Positions 43,850 through 52,142 of a DNA stretch of 64,000 nt are shown one piece after another. The stretch is from Ga0077527 sp964433345. Lineage in GTDB: Bacteria > Pseudomonadota > Gammaproteobacteria > Burkholderiales > SG8-41. The notes beneath the pieces were generated by a model that was given only the letters and a program-made list of their open reading frames with translations, made no database searches and was not told where the DNA came from. Where the stretch lies: positions 1 through 64,000 of the forward strand of contig CAYSQJ010000008.1 of assembly GCA_964433345.1 (NCBI GenBank), given 5' to 3'. Position 1 is the first letter of the stretch. Each line of letters begins with the position of its first letter. The position numbers and the translations under genes are program-made.

Positions 43850-43857
43850 TTTAATCG

Positions 43858-43886
43858 ACGCTGCCTTCGGGCAGCGTTTTTGTTTT
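43858..43886 (+). terminator. Rho-independent terminator right of island B
   Basis: ACGCTGCC-TTCG-GGCAGCGT followed by TTTTGTTTT on the plus strand. No plus-strand gene lies immediately before it inside the island, so it is probably the original terminator of the tRNA or tmRNA gene into which the islands inserted. On the minus strand it lacks a T tract and would not end ridA transcription well. Confidence 0.75.
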
Positions 43887-43901
43887 CCGGGTGGCTTCTG
43901 C

Positions 43902-44261
43902 TCAAGCCATCGCAGCCTGCGCCGCCGTGACGATGATCTCGATCTTCCAGGACGGGTCCGACAGCGCGGCCTGCACCGTCGCTCTCGGCGGCGCCGTGCC
44001 CGGTGTCACCCAGGCATCCCATACTTCATTCATCGCGCCGATGTCCTTGATGTCGGCGAGATAGATCTGCGCGCGCAAGATGAGCCCTTTGTGGCTGCCC
44101 GCCTCCGCCAGGCGCTGGTCGACCTGCGCCAGCACGTCGGCAGTCTGGCTGCGGATGTCCTTTGCCTCGCACTCCGGCACCATGCCGGCCAGGTACACCA
44201 CGCCGTTGAAAATGGCAGCCTCGCTGTAGCGCGCCGCGACATGCAGTCTTTGCAATCCCAT
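43902..44261 (-). CDS. RidA/YjgF-family protein
   Basis: A 119-residue protein of the RidA (YER057c/YjgF) superfamily. Visible segments are YSEAAIFNGVVYLAGMVPE, DVLAQVDQRLAEAGSHK and a C-terminal PPRATVQAALSDPSWKIEIIV with the conserved Arg. RidA members deaminate reactive enamine/imine intermediates. I chose the ATG at 44261 after GGAGG. It follows the BCCT gene by 39 bp on the same strand, so a joint role in handling an imported nitrogen compound is possible. Confidence 0.9.
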   Translation of the reverse strand: MGLQRLHVAARYSEAAIFNGVVYLAGMVPECEAKDIRSQTADVLAQVDQRLAEAGSHKGLILRAQIYLADIKDIGAMNEVWDAWVTPGTAPPRATVQAALSDPSWKIEIIVTAAQAAMA

Positions 44262-44300
44262 CAATGTCCTCCGGAAGTTGAATGGCAGATCAGGTGAAAA

Positions 44301-45824
44301 TCAGCGCAATGGTGGCCGGGCATGTGGCGCATGCAGCGACTCGGCCCGCAAGAGCCTGACCAGGGCCACCATCAGCAGCATCAGCAGACCGGCAAAAGGC
44401 AGCGCCGCGACCAGTGATGCCGTCTGCAGCGAGGCAAGTCCTCCTGCCGCCAGCAGCACCCCTGCGATCAGCGACATCATCGCCCCCCAGAACACCTTCA
44501 GCGACTGCCGCGGGTCGGGGTTGCCTCCGGACACCATGCCGGCAAGGATGTAGGTCGCCGAGTCGGCCGAGGTCACCAGGAAGGTAAAAATCAGCAGTAT
44601 CGACAGCACGGACAGCAGTTCGCCCAGCGGCAGATGCCGGTAAAGGGTGAACAGCGCCAGCGCGACATCCTTGTCGACCACCGCGGCTATGCCCGCCGCG
44701 TTGTACAGGTCTTCGTGCAGCGCCATGCCGCCGAAGGTCGCTATCCACACACAGGCAATCAGCGGCGGCACGATCAGCACGCCGAAAATGAATTCGCGGA
44801 TGGTGCGGCCGCGAGACACCCTGGCCACGAATGCACCGACAAAAGGCGACCATGCGATGGCCCAGGCCCAGTAGAAAATTGTCCAGTCACGCACCCAGTT
44901 GCCGCCACGGTACGGGGTCAGCCGCAGGCTGTACTCGATAAAATGGCTGAGATAGTCGCCAAGCCCGAGCGTGAAGGCATTGAGAACGAATACCGTGGGA
45001 CCAGCCGCAAACACGAAAGCCAGCAGCAGCAGGCAGAGCCCGAGATTGACGTTGCTCAGCCAGCGGATGCCGCGATGCAATCCGGTGGTGGACGACAGCA
45101 TGTAGGCCGCAAACATCACGGCAATGATCAGCAACTGCAGCTTCAGGGAACCTTCCCATCCCGTCACCGACTGCAGCCCGCCGCTGATCTGCAGCACGCC
45201 CAGCCCCAGCGAGGTCGCGATGCCCATCACTGTCGCCACCACCGCCAGCACATCCACCACCGTCCGCATTACCGGCCGGTGGCCGATCACTGGCTCAAGC
45301 GCAGTCGAGACCAGGCCGTCGCGCCCCTTGCGGAACTGCATGAACCCGATACCGAGCCCTGCTAGCGCGAACACCGACCACTGGCTGACGCCCCAGTGGA
45401 AAAAGGAGTAGCCCATGGCCAGCCGTGCAGCCGCTCCCGATTGCGGATCCATGTCCTGGAAGGGCGGCGTGAAGAAGTGGCTCATCGGCTCCGCAACACC
45501 CCAGAACACCAGCCCCGCGCCGAACCCGGCGGAATAGAGCATGGCAATCCAGGTGAAGAACGGAAATTCGGGACGGCTGCCTTCGGGTCCAAGGCGGATG
45601 CGGCCATAAGGGCCGACGGCGAGCACGAACAGGAAGACCACGATCACGAACACCGTCAGCAGGTAAAACCAGCCGAAATTTGTGGTGCTGAACAACAGCA
45701 GATTTTTTGCCAGACGCTCGAACTCTGTCGGCATCAGCGCGCCTGCCACAGACAGCAGCAGCACGATCACGGCGGATATCACCATGACCGGATGCATCAG
45801 ACTGCCCTGTTGATTTCCGTGCAT
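44301..45824 (-). CDS. BCCT family transporter (betaine/choline/carnitine type)
   Basis: A 507-residue carrier with about 12 transmembrane helices. The BCCT signature is visible as DWTIFYWAWAIAWSPFVGAFVAR, with GFGAGLVFWGVAEPM earlier and FTFLVTSADSATYILAGM late. Such sodium- or proton-coupled carriers import glycine betaine, choline, carnitine or ectoine. I chose the ATG at 45824 (MHGNQQGSL); a GTG nine codons upstream is possible. Osmoprotectant uptake would complement the ect operon downstream. Confidence 0.93.
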   Translation of the reverse strand: MHGNQQGSLMHPVMVISAVIVLLLSVAGALMPTEFERLAKNLLLFSTTNFGWFYLLTVFVIVVFLFVLAVGPYGRIRLGPEGSRPEFPFFTWIAMLYSAGFGAGLVFWGVAEPMSHFFTPPFQDMDPQSGAAARLAMGYSFFHWGVSQWSVFALAGLGIGFMQFRKGRDGLVSTALEPVIGHRPVMRTVVDVLAVVATVMGIATSLGLGVLQISGGLQSVTGWEGSLKLQLLIIAVMFAAYMLSSTTGLHRGIRWLSNVNLGLCLLLLAFVFAAGPTVFVLNAFTLGLGDYLSHFIEYSLRLTPYRGGNWVRDWTIFYWAWAIAWSPFVGAFVARVSRGRTIREFIFGVLIVPPLIACVWIATFGGMALHEDLYNAAGIAAVVDKDVALALFTLYRHLPLGELLSVLSILLIFTFLVTSADSATYILAGMVSGGNPDPRQSLKVFWGAMMSLIAGVLLAAGGLASLQTASLVAALPFAGLLMLLMVALVRLLRAESLHAPHARPPLR

Positions 45825-45973
45825 AACATCTTCCCGATCAACAACCGACACTCCGTATTAACCGGTGATGCCGGCGCAGGTCAAGCATCGATTGCCTGAA
45901 CTCAAACCGCTGGTTCAGGGCATCCGCGGTTGATTAGAGCGCCTATCAAAATGACTCTTGGTATGCCATACCC

Positions 45974-46094
45974 GTAGCCCGGAAACAGGCCGCAGGCCGA
46001 AATCCGGGGGACACAGTGGCTAATTGCTACGACTGACCCGGATTCCACTTCGTTACCACCCAAGGTGACTTCCTACGGGGCGCATCCGGGCTAC
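45974..46094. repeat. REP/MITE-like intergenic palindromic element
   Basis: A 121-bp element bounded by GTAGCCCGGA (45974-45983) and its reverse complement TCCGGGCTAC (46085-46094). Inside is a second dyad, AATCCGGG (46001) and CCCGGATT (46037). It lies in the 350-bp non-coding gap between the BCCT gene and the end of the cyclase gene. GTAGCCCGGAT-type repeats are widespread in proteobacterial genomes. Confidence 0.65.
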
Positions 46095-46172
46095 AGCCCC
46101 GTGATTCGCTCACCTTGACGGTAGATGGGAATTTCATTTTGTTAGGCGCTCTTAAAGTGAATAGTACCCGGC

Positions 46173-47273
46173 TCAATCCACCAGAGCGGTGATATTGACC
46201 ACCGGCACCGGCTCGGCCACGCCCTTGAAATTCATGTTGCCCAGCGGTTCGGCCTTCACCAGTTCCTCGACACGGGCATGGGTTTTCCCGTTGGTCAGTA
46301 TCTGTCCGCCCTTCGCTTCGCCGCAGAGGCGTGCGGCATGATTGGTCACCGATCCGATACAGGTGTAATCCCAGCGCCCCTCGAATCCGATGGCGCCCAG
46401 TGTTGCGTAACCCTGCGCGATGCCGATGCCGAGATCAAGGCTGAAGCCGCGCTTCTGCCAGGCCTCGCGCAGCGGCACGAAATCGCGCTGCATCGCCAGC
46501 GACATGCGCACCGCATTGAGCAGCGGGAATTCCATTTTTATCGGATCGTTGAAATAGATCATCATGCCGTCGCCGGTGAAGCAGTCCAGCGTGCCGCCCT
46601 CGGCCAGGATCAGCGGCCCCAGCGCGTTGTGGTACTCCGACAGCACTTCCATCACCTCTTCCGGCTCGGCCTTGTCGGTGAAGGCGGTGAAACCGCGCAT
46701 GTCCAGGAACACCACGACCACTTCGCGGCGGTGGGCCTGCAGCATCTTCTCGCCGCCGGTGTCGAGGATGGCCTTGGCGATCTGCGGCGAAAAGAAACGC
46801 TTCAGCATCCCCAGCCGGTCGAGCTCCGACAACTGCTGCTTCACCCGCTCCTCCAGCGTGCGGTTCAGTTCGTGCAGCTCGTCGCGCAGGCGCTTTTTCT
46901 CCAGGCTCGCGCTGACCCTCGCCGCCAGCAGCGTCGGATCGAAAGGTTTTGGCAGATGGTCCTCGGCCCCCAGCTTGATGCAGCGGATGACGCTTTCCTG
47001 GTCTTCGACGGCGGTGATCATGATCACCGGAATGTCCCGGAGTTGCGGATCCGATTTCATCCGCTCCAGTACCTCGTAACCGTTCATCTCCGGCATCATC
47101 ACATCCAGCATGACCAGGTCGAATTTTTTCCGCTGCAGCTGCTCCAGCGCCTGCAGGCCGTCGTTCGCAGTGGAAATGTTGCCGTAACCTTCTCGCTTCA
47201 GCCTGCGCGTCAGCGTGTAGCGGTTGTCGTCGTTGTCATCAACGACCAGCAACGATGCGTCCTGCATTGTCAT
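46173..47273 (-). CDS. Response regulator with class III nucleotide cyclase domain
   Basis: A 366-residue protein. A receiver domain (SLLVVDDNDDNRYTLTRRL, phosphoacceptor Asp in LVMLDVMMPEMNGYE) is joined by a short coiled coil (ELNRTLEERVKQQLSELDRL) to a class III adenylate/guanylate cyclase domain. The metal-binding Asp residues are in VVFLDMRGFTAF and TGDGMMIYF. It would make a cyclic nucleotide upon phosphorylation. I chose the ATG at 47273 overlapping the upstream receiver gene stop (ATGA). It is the last gene of a three-gene signalling operon. Confidence 0.93.
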   Translation of the reverse strand: MTMQDASLLVVDDNDDNRYTLTRRLKREGYGNISTANDGLQALEQLQRKKFDLVMLDVMMPEMNGYEVLERMKSDPQLRDIPVIMITAVEDQESVIRCIKLGAEDHLPKPFDPTLLAARVSASLEKKRLRDELHELNRTLEERVKQQLSELDRLGMLKRFFSPQIAKAILDTGGEKMLQAHRREVVVVFLDMRGFTAFTDKAEPEEVMEVLSEYHNALGPLILAEGGTLDCFTGDGMMIYFNDPIKMEFPLLNAVRMSLAMQRDFVPLREAWQKRGFSLDLGIGIAQGYATLGAIGFEGRWDYTCIGSVTNHAARLCGEAKGGQILTNGKTHARVEELVKAEPLGNMNFKGVAEPVPVVNITALVD

Positions 47274-47644
47274 GACCGGGACTCCTGCGATATCAGGGCA
47301 TTGATTTTTCCGAGCAGGCGCTCGAACTCGACAGGCTTGGTGTCGAAATCGTCGCATCCTGCCTCGAACGCCTTCTCCTTCTCGCCGGCCATGGCATTGG
47401 CGGTCAGCACGATCAGCGGAATCCGGCCCGTGCTGCCGTCCTGCTTGATCTGGCGCGTCGCCTCCCAGCCGTCGAGCACGGGCAGGCTCAGGTCCATCAG
47501 GATCAGATCCGGCCGTTCGCTGCCGGCCTTGGCGACACCGTCCGCGCCGTCGCGGGCAATGACCACGCTGAAGCCCGCCCGTTTCAGTCGCCGCTCGAGC
47601 ATGTATATGTTGTCGTCATTGTCTTCGACATAAAGGATTTTCAT
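47270..47644 (-). CDS. Single-domain response regulator
   Basis: A 124-residue stand-alone receiver domain of the DivK/CheY type: KILYVEDNDDNIYMLERRL, phosphoacceptor in LILMDLSLPVLDGWE, Thr/Lys region IVLTANAM and FDTKPVEF. It overlaps its neighbours by 4 bp on both sides (ATGA). It is probably a shuttle for phosphoryl groups between the hybrid kinase and the cyclase response regulator. Confidence 0.95.
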   Translation of the reverse strand: MKILYVEDNDDNIYMLERRLKRAGFSVVIARDGADGVAKAGSERPDLILMDLSLPVLDGWEATRQIKQDGSTGRIPLIVLTANAMAGEKEKAFEAGCDDFDTKPVEFERLLGKINALISQESRS

Positions 47645-50469
47645 GCGCCCCCCTTGTCTCCCACCTCACCCCCGCTCGCACCCTCGCGTCTGCGTGTGAT
47701 CGAAACCTCCAGCACCTGTCCGATCTCGCCCAGTAATTCAGCAAGCTCGGCAGATCCCTTGCCCATCACCCGCTCGACATGGCCGTTCAGGCTGGCACGT
47801 TCATCAGCCGTCAGATCCTTGGCGGTGACCACCAGCACCGGAATATCCCGCCATTCCGGCTTGCCACGCATCGCTACCAGGAATTCGAAGCCGTCCATCT
47901 CCGGCATCATCAGGTCGAGCATGATCACATCAGGGCGTGAGTGCGCCAGGCTTTCGATCCCGAGGCGCCCATTGGCCGCCTCGTTCACCTCCCAGCCGTC
48001 GCGCCTCAGCGACTGGCAGACGCCATTGCGCATGACCTCATCGTCATCGATCACCAGCACCCGGCGCCCTCCGGTACCGCAGGCGGACCGCAGCGCGGCG
48101 GTCAGTTTCTCGCGGTTGACCGGCTTTATCAGGTATTCGGTCGCACCCAACGCGTAACCGCGGGTCCGGTCGTCGATGATGGTCATCAGGATCACCGGGA
48201 TGTCGGCCAACTCCGGATCGCCCTTGATCGCGGCAAGCACTGTCCAGCCGTCGAGCTGCGGCATCAGCACGTCCAGCGTGATCGCCGCCGGATGCAGTTC
48301 GCGCGCCAGACGCAGCCCCTCGTGGCCGTCGCCGGCGGTGACCACCTTGAAACCCTTGCGTGTCAGGAAACGTTCCGTCAGGTCCAGCACCGACTGGTCA
48401 TCGTCGATCACCAGGACCACCGATCCTCGCGGCATGTCGCCCGGCGGCAGCGCCGCCACAGGGCGCGCAGGCATCGACGCCGGCACGGTGCCCGACTCGG
48501 CCGGCAGGCTCACCAGAAAGGTCGAGCCCTTGCCGGGCTCACTGGTCACCGTGATTTCGCCGCCCATCATCTGGCACAGCCTCCGGCTGATGGCGAGGCC
48601 CAGCCCGGTACCGCCGTATTTGCGCGTTGTCGAGGCATCCGCCTGCACAAAATCATTGAACAGGCGGGACAGCTGCTCCAGCGTCATGCCAATGCCCGTG
48701 TCCGCCACGGCAACCGTAATCCAGTCCCGGCCCTCACGGGCCTCGCGCCGCACCGTGACGCTGACCGTGCCGTTCTTGGTGAATTTGTTGGCATTGCTCA
48801 GCAGGTTCAGCAGTACCTGGCGCACGCGGATCTGGTCGGCATGCATGCTGCCTGTGTCTGCCGGACATTCCAGGACGATGCTGTTGCCGTTCTTGCCCGC
48901 CAGCATCTCGATGGTTTTGACCACGTCACCCACCAGCAGCGCCACCGGGAAGGTATCCGGATGCAGATCCATCTTCCCAGCCTCGATCTTCGACAAGTCG
49001 AGGATGTCATTGATCAGCTCAAGCAGGTGGCGCCCTGCGCGCAGCACACGTTCCAGCGGCTCGATTTCGTCATCCCGCTTGAGGTCGCGCGCATCCTCCA
49101 GCAGCATCTCCGTGACACCGATGATTGCGTTGAGCGGCGTGCGCAGCTCGTGTGACATGTTGGCAAGAAACTGCGACTTCAGCTGGTTTGCCGCCTCCAG
49201 CTGCGCGCCCTTCTGCCTGATCTCCTCGAAAAGTCGCGCATTCTGGATGGCCAGCACCGACTGCCCGGTGAAGGTCTGCAGCATGTTGACCACGGATGGC
49301 GAAAATTCCCCCGGCCGGATGCGCCGGATCACCAGCCCGCCCACCAGCCGGCCGTCACGCAGCAGGGGCACACCGAGCACGGCGCGGTACCCGCCCCCGC
49401 GTTTGTGCACATCGCGCAGCCTGTAACCGGGATCCAGCTCCACATCGGCAATCTGGTAGGCCGCACGTTTCTCGGCCGCCATGCCCACCGCGCCCTGGCC
49501 CACCTTCAGACGCGACTCGCGCAGGGCATCCACCATCGCGGCGGTCATGCCGACATTGACCCGCGGATTGAAGATCCCCGTTGCATCGTCGTATTCGTAC
49601 AGCGTGCCCGAGTCTGCGGCACCCAGCCTGACCGCCTGGGTCACGATGGTTTCCAGCACCCGGTCGATGTCCAGTGAGGCGCTGACCGTCTGCCCGACTT
49701 CGCCCAGGATGCGAAGCTCCTCCAGCTGCCGTTCCGCCAGTTCCGCGCGCACCCAGCTCTCCGCCAGGTAAACCTTGATCATGATGCACAGCAGGCAAGC
49801 GCCGAGCACCGCCAGCAGCATGATCGCCCTCGGCAGCGAGCGGTCTTTTTCAACCTCCACCTGCCTCGCGGCCAGGGTCTGTGTCGCCTGCAGCAGCACA
49901 TCGGTGTCGCGCAGGATGTTGCCGACGATGCGCAGGCCGTCGGCGTATACCGACTGTCCGGCAGCGGTCGGATCGCCGCCGCGGGCGCCGCCCGCCGCAT
50001 GAAAACGCTGCAGCGGTTCACGCAGATATCCCAGGGCGAGAACATTGGACTCCGTGTCCTCCCATACCCGGGCGACATCCGCCATTTCCGGCACGACCTG
50101 CAAGGCCCATTCCGGCAGTGCGAATTCAACCGTGGTTGCACTGCCCTTCAGGACATCGACCACCTCGACGATACGGTTGCGCGCCTCGAGCAACTGCTCG
50201 AATCCCCGTGCCTCGCCCTTCAGGGCCTGCTGCGCTGACTTGCCGATCCGCTGGGACAGCATGCTGATTTCGGCGTTCGCCTTGGCATAGGCCGCACCCG
50301 AGGCAGCCCGGATATCGTTGACGAAAGTTGCGATCGCCATCATCAGAAACAGCAGCAGCAGTGCCGCCCCGAGAATCTGCAACTGCGTGCCGACGGCAAG
50401 ATGCCCGATCAAGGGCAGGGGCTTCCTGAGCAGGCGCCCGAGCAAACCCTGCCGTCCGACGGCTTTCAC
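47641..50469 (-). CDS. Hybrid sensor histidine kinase with two receiver domains
   Basis: About 942 residues from a GTG at 50469 (CGGAGG five bases upstream); earlier in-frame starts at 50511 or 50526 are possible. The order is: transmembrane helix (about 26-49), a PilJ-type helical sensor region (AEISMLSQRIGKSAQQAL), a second helix (213-235), a GAF domain (about 259-415), HisKA with FLANMSHELRTPLNAIIG (His about 440), HATPase with GTGLGLAISRRL, then two receivers with ITLDVLMPQLDGW and IMLDLMMPEMDGF. All phosphotransfer residues are visible. It heads an ATGA-coupled operon with a receiver and a cyclase. Confidence 0.94.
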   Translation of the reverse strand: MKAVGRQGLLGRLLRKPLPLIGHLAVGTQLQILGAALLLLFLMMAIATFVNDIRAASGAAYAKANAEISMLSQRIGKSAQQALKGEARGFEQLLEARNRIVEVVDVLKGSATTVEFALPEWALQVVPEMADVARVWEDTESNVLALGYLREPLQRFHAAGGARGGDPTAAGQSVYADGLRIVGNILRDTDVLLQATQTLAARQVEVEKDRSLPRAIMLLAVLGACLLCIMIKVYLAESWVRAELAERQLEELRILGEVGQTVSASLDIDRVLETIVTQAVRLGAADSGTLYEYDDATGIFNPRVNVGMTAAMVDALRESRLKVGQGAVGMAAEKRAAYQIADVELDPGYRLRDVHKRGGGYRAVLGVPLLRDGRLVGGLVIRRIRPGEFSPSVVNMLQTFTGQSVLAIQNARLFEEIRQKGAQLEAANQLKSQFLANMSHELRTPLNAIIGVTEMLLEDARDLKRDDEIEPLERVLRAGRHLLELINDILDLSKIEAGKMDLHPDTFPVALLVGDVVKTIEMLAGKNGNSIVLECPADTGSMHADQIRVRQVLLNLLSNANKFTKNGTVSVTVRREAREGRDWITVAVADTGIGMTLEQLSRLFNDFVQADASTTRKYGGTGLGLAISRRLCQMMGGEITVTSEPGKGSTFLVSLPAESGTVPASMPARPVAALPPGDMPRGSVVLVIDDDQSVLDLTERFLTRKGFKVVTAGDGHEGLRLARELHPAAITLDVLMPQLDGWTVLAAIKGDPELADIPVILMTIIDDRTRGYALGATEYLIKPVNREKLTAALRSACGTGGRRVLVIDDDEVMRNGVCQSLRRDGWEVNEAANGRLGIESLAHSRPDVIMLDLMMPEMDGFEFLVAMRGKPEWRDIPVLVVTAKDLTADERASLNGHVERVMGKGSAELAELLGEIGQVLEVSITRRREGASGGEVGDKGGA

Positions 50470-50655
50470 CGAGCCTCCGGTCTGTTCGCTGTCATGCTCC
50501 CCTGCCGGCACACGATCTCCCCGCAAGCATTGTTATCCGTATAACGGCCACTTTCCTGCATCTGCAGCGGCACCATGTATTTACGACCGAGTTTAGCCGT
50601 TTTTTGCGGCACTGCGCTGCGGCAGGCCTGCGGCGCATGTGTTCTAATCCGGGCC

Positions 50656-51498
50656 ATGCTCTCCTACCGCCACCAGTTTCACGCCGGCAATGTTTCGGAC
50701 GTGTTCAAGCACGCTGTGCTGACGCGACTGCTGATCGCGCTATCGAAGAAAGACAAACCGTTCTGTGTGCTCGACACCCATGCCGGCATCGGCCTTTATG
50801 ACCTGAACCATGCATGGTCTCTGAAAACCGGCGAATGGCGGCACGGCATTGCACGCGTCTGGTCGCGCACTGATGCACCTGAATCCCTGCTGCCCTACCT
50901 CGAAGCGATACGCGCCGAAAATCCGGACGGCCACCTGCGGCACTATCCGGGATCACCGCGCATCAGCCGCCGCCTGATGCGCGCCACCGACCGGCTGGTG
51001 CTTTGCGAACTGAACAAGGATGACTGCGCGACACTCAGGTCCGTGTTCAGGGATGTGCGCCATACCGCCATCCATAACCAGGACGGTTTCCAGTCGCTGC
51101 GCGCATTCCTGCCGCCGCAGGAAAGGCGCGGCCTGACCTTCATCGACGCAGCATTCGACCAGGCCGACGAATTCGGACGCATAGTCCGCGCAGCCAAGGA
51201 GGCGCACTCGAGATTTGCCACCGGGATGATCGCCGTCTGGTACCCGCTGATGGCGCCATCCGCGATGGAGGCGTTTGCGCGCAGCCTGCGCGCTGCCGGT
51301 CTGCCGAAAACACTGCAACTGGAACTGACGGTCCACCCGGAGAACTGGACCGAACACATTCCGGGCAGCGGCATGATCATCATCAATCCGCCCTTCGGCC
51401 TCGACCGCGAGGCGCCGCCTTTGCTGGAATGGCTGTGGCAGGCACTGTCACCGGAAGGCGAAGGCGGCACGCGCTGCGAGTGGCTGGTGCGGGAATAA
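50656..51498 (+). CDS. rlmJ: 23S rRNA (adenine(2030)-N6)-methyltransferase
   Basis: A 280-residue RlmJ. It starts at ATG 50656 (MLSYRHQFHAGNVSDVFKH), the exact family N-terminus. SAM-binding and catalytic segments are visible: VLDTHAGIGLYDL, LTFIDAAFDQADEF, and the NPPF motif in GMIIINPPFGLD. It methylates A2030 of 23S rRNA. The gene is monocistronic, divergent from the kinase, and ends at a bidirectional terminator shared with efp. Confidence 0.95.
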   Translation: MLSYRHQFHAGNVSDVFKHAVLTRLLIALSKKDKPFCVLDTHAGIGLYDLNHAWSLKTGEWRHGIARVWSRTDAPESLLPYLEAIRAENPDGHLRHYPGSPRISRRLMRATDRLVLCELNKDDCATLRSVFRDVRHTAIHNQDGFQSLRAFLPPQERRGLTFIDAAFDQADEFGRIVRAAKEAHSRFATGMIAVWYPLMAPSAMEAFARSLRAAGLPKTLQLELTVHPENWTEHIPGSGMIIINPPFGLDREAPPLLEWLWQALSPEGEGGTRCEWLVRE

Positions 51499-51500
51499 AA

Positions 51501-51527
51501 AACGCCGCGGAGACCGCGGCGTTTTTT
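51501..51527. terminator. Bidirectional terminator between rlmJ and efp
   Basis: AACGCCGCGG-AGA-CCGCGGCGTT with T tracts on the plus strand and, as A tracts, on the minus side. It closes both convergent genes. Confidence 0.9.
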
Positions 51528-51545
51528 TGCCCAGATGCACGTTTC

Positions 51546-52106
51546 TCAGCCCTTGGTGCGGCTGCGGTATTCGCCGGTGCGGGTATCGATCTCGATCTTG
51601 TCGCCGGTGGCGCAGAACAGCGGCACCTGGATTTCATAGCCGGTAGCCAGCTTGGCCGGCTTCAGCACCTTGCCCGAGGTGTCGCCGCGTACCGCAGGTT
51701 CGGTGTAGATGATCTCGCGCACCAGCGTCTGCGGGATTTCGACCGAGATCGGACGTCCTTCGTAAAGCGTGACCTCGCACTCCATGCCGTCTTCAAGGTA
51801 ATTAAGCGCATCGCCCATGTTTTCCTTGTCGACTTCATACTGGTTGAACTCGGCGTCCATGAACACGTACGAAGGCTCGGCGTAGTAGGAATAGGTGACT
51901 TCCTTGCGCTCGAGCATCACCACGTCGAATTTTTCGTCGGCGCGATAAACGGTTTCCGTGCCGCCGTTGGACAGCAGGTTCTTGAGCTTCATTTTCACAA
52001 CTGACGCATTGCGGCCGGACTTGCTGAACTCTGCCTTCAGCACGACCATCGGGTCCTTGCCGACCATGATCACGTTGCCCGCGCGGATTTCCTGAGCGAT
52101 TTTCAT
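51546..52106 (-). CDS. efp: Translation elongation factor P
   Basis: A 186-residue EF-P with KOW-like N-domain and two OB domains. The tip loop is KSGRNASV with Arg at position 32, the site that EarP rhamnosylates. The normal length and the C-terminal YEIQVPLFCATGDKIEIDTRTG are present. EF-P relieves ribosome stalling at polyproline runs. It is 36 bp downstream of earP, on the same strand. Confidence 0.97.
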   Translation of the reverse strand: MKIAQEIRAGNVIMVGKDPMVVLKAEFSKSGRNASVVKMKLKNLLSNGGTETVYRADEKFDVVMLERKEVTYSYYAEPSYVFMDAEFNQYEVDKENMGDALNYLEDGMECEVTLYEGRPISVEIPQTLVREIIYTEPAVRGDTSGKVLKPAKLATGYEIQVPLFCATGDKIEIDTRTGEYRSRTKG

Positions 52107-52142
52107 AAACCTGCACCCTCGATTGAACGGAGTAAAAAGGCG

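Noticed and set aside
47941..49426. Long plus-strand frames of about 400 codons opposite the hybrid kinase
   Set aside because: Complement of conserved kinase and receiver domains in GC-rich DNA; no independent signals.
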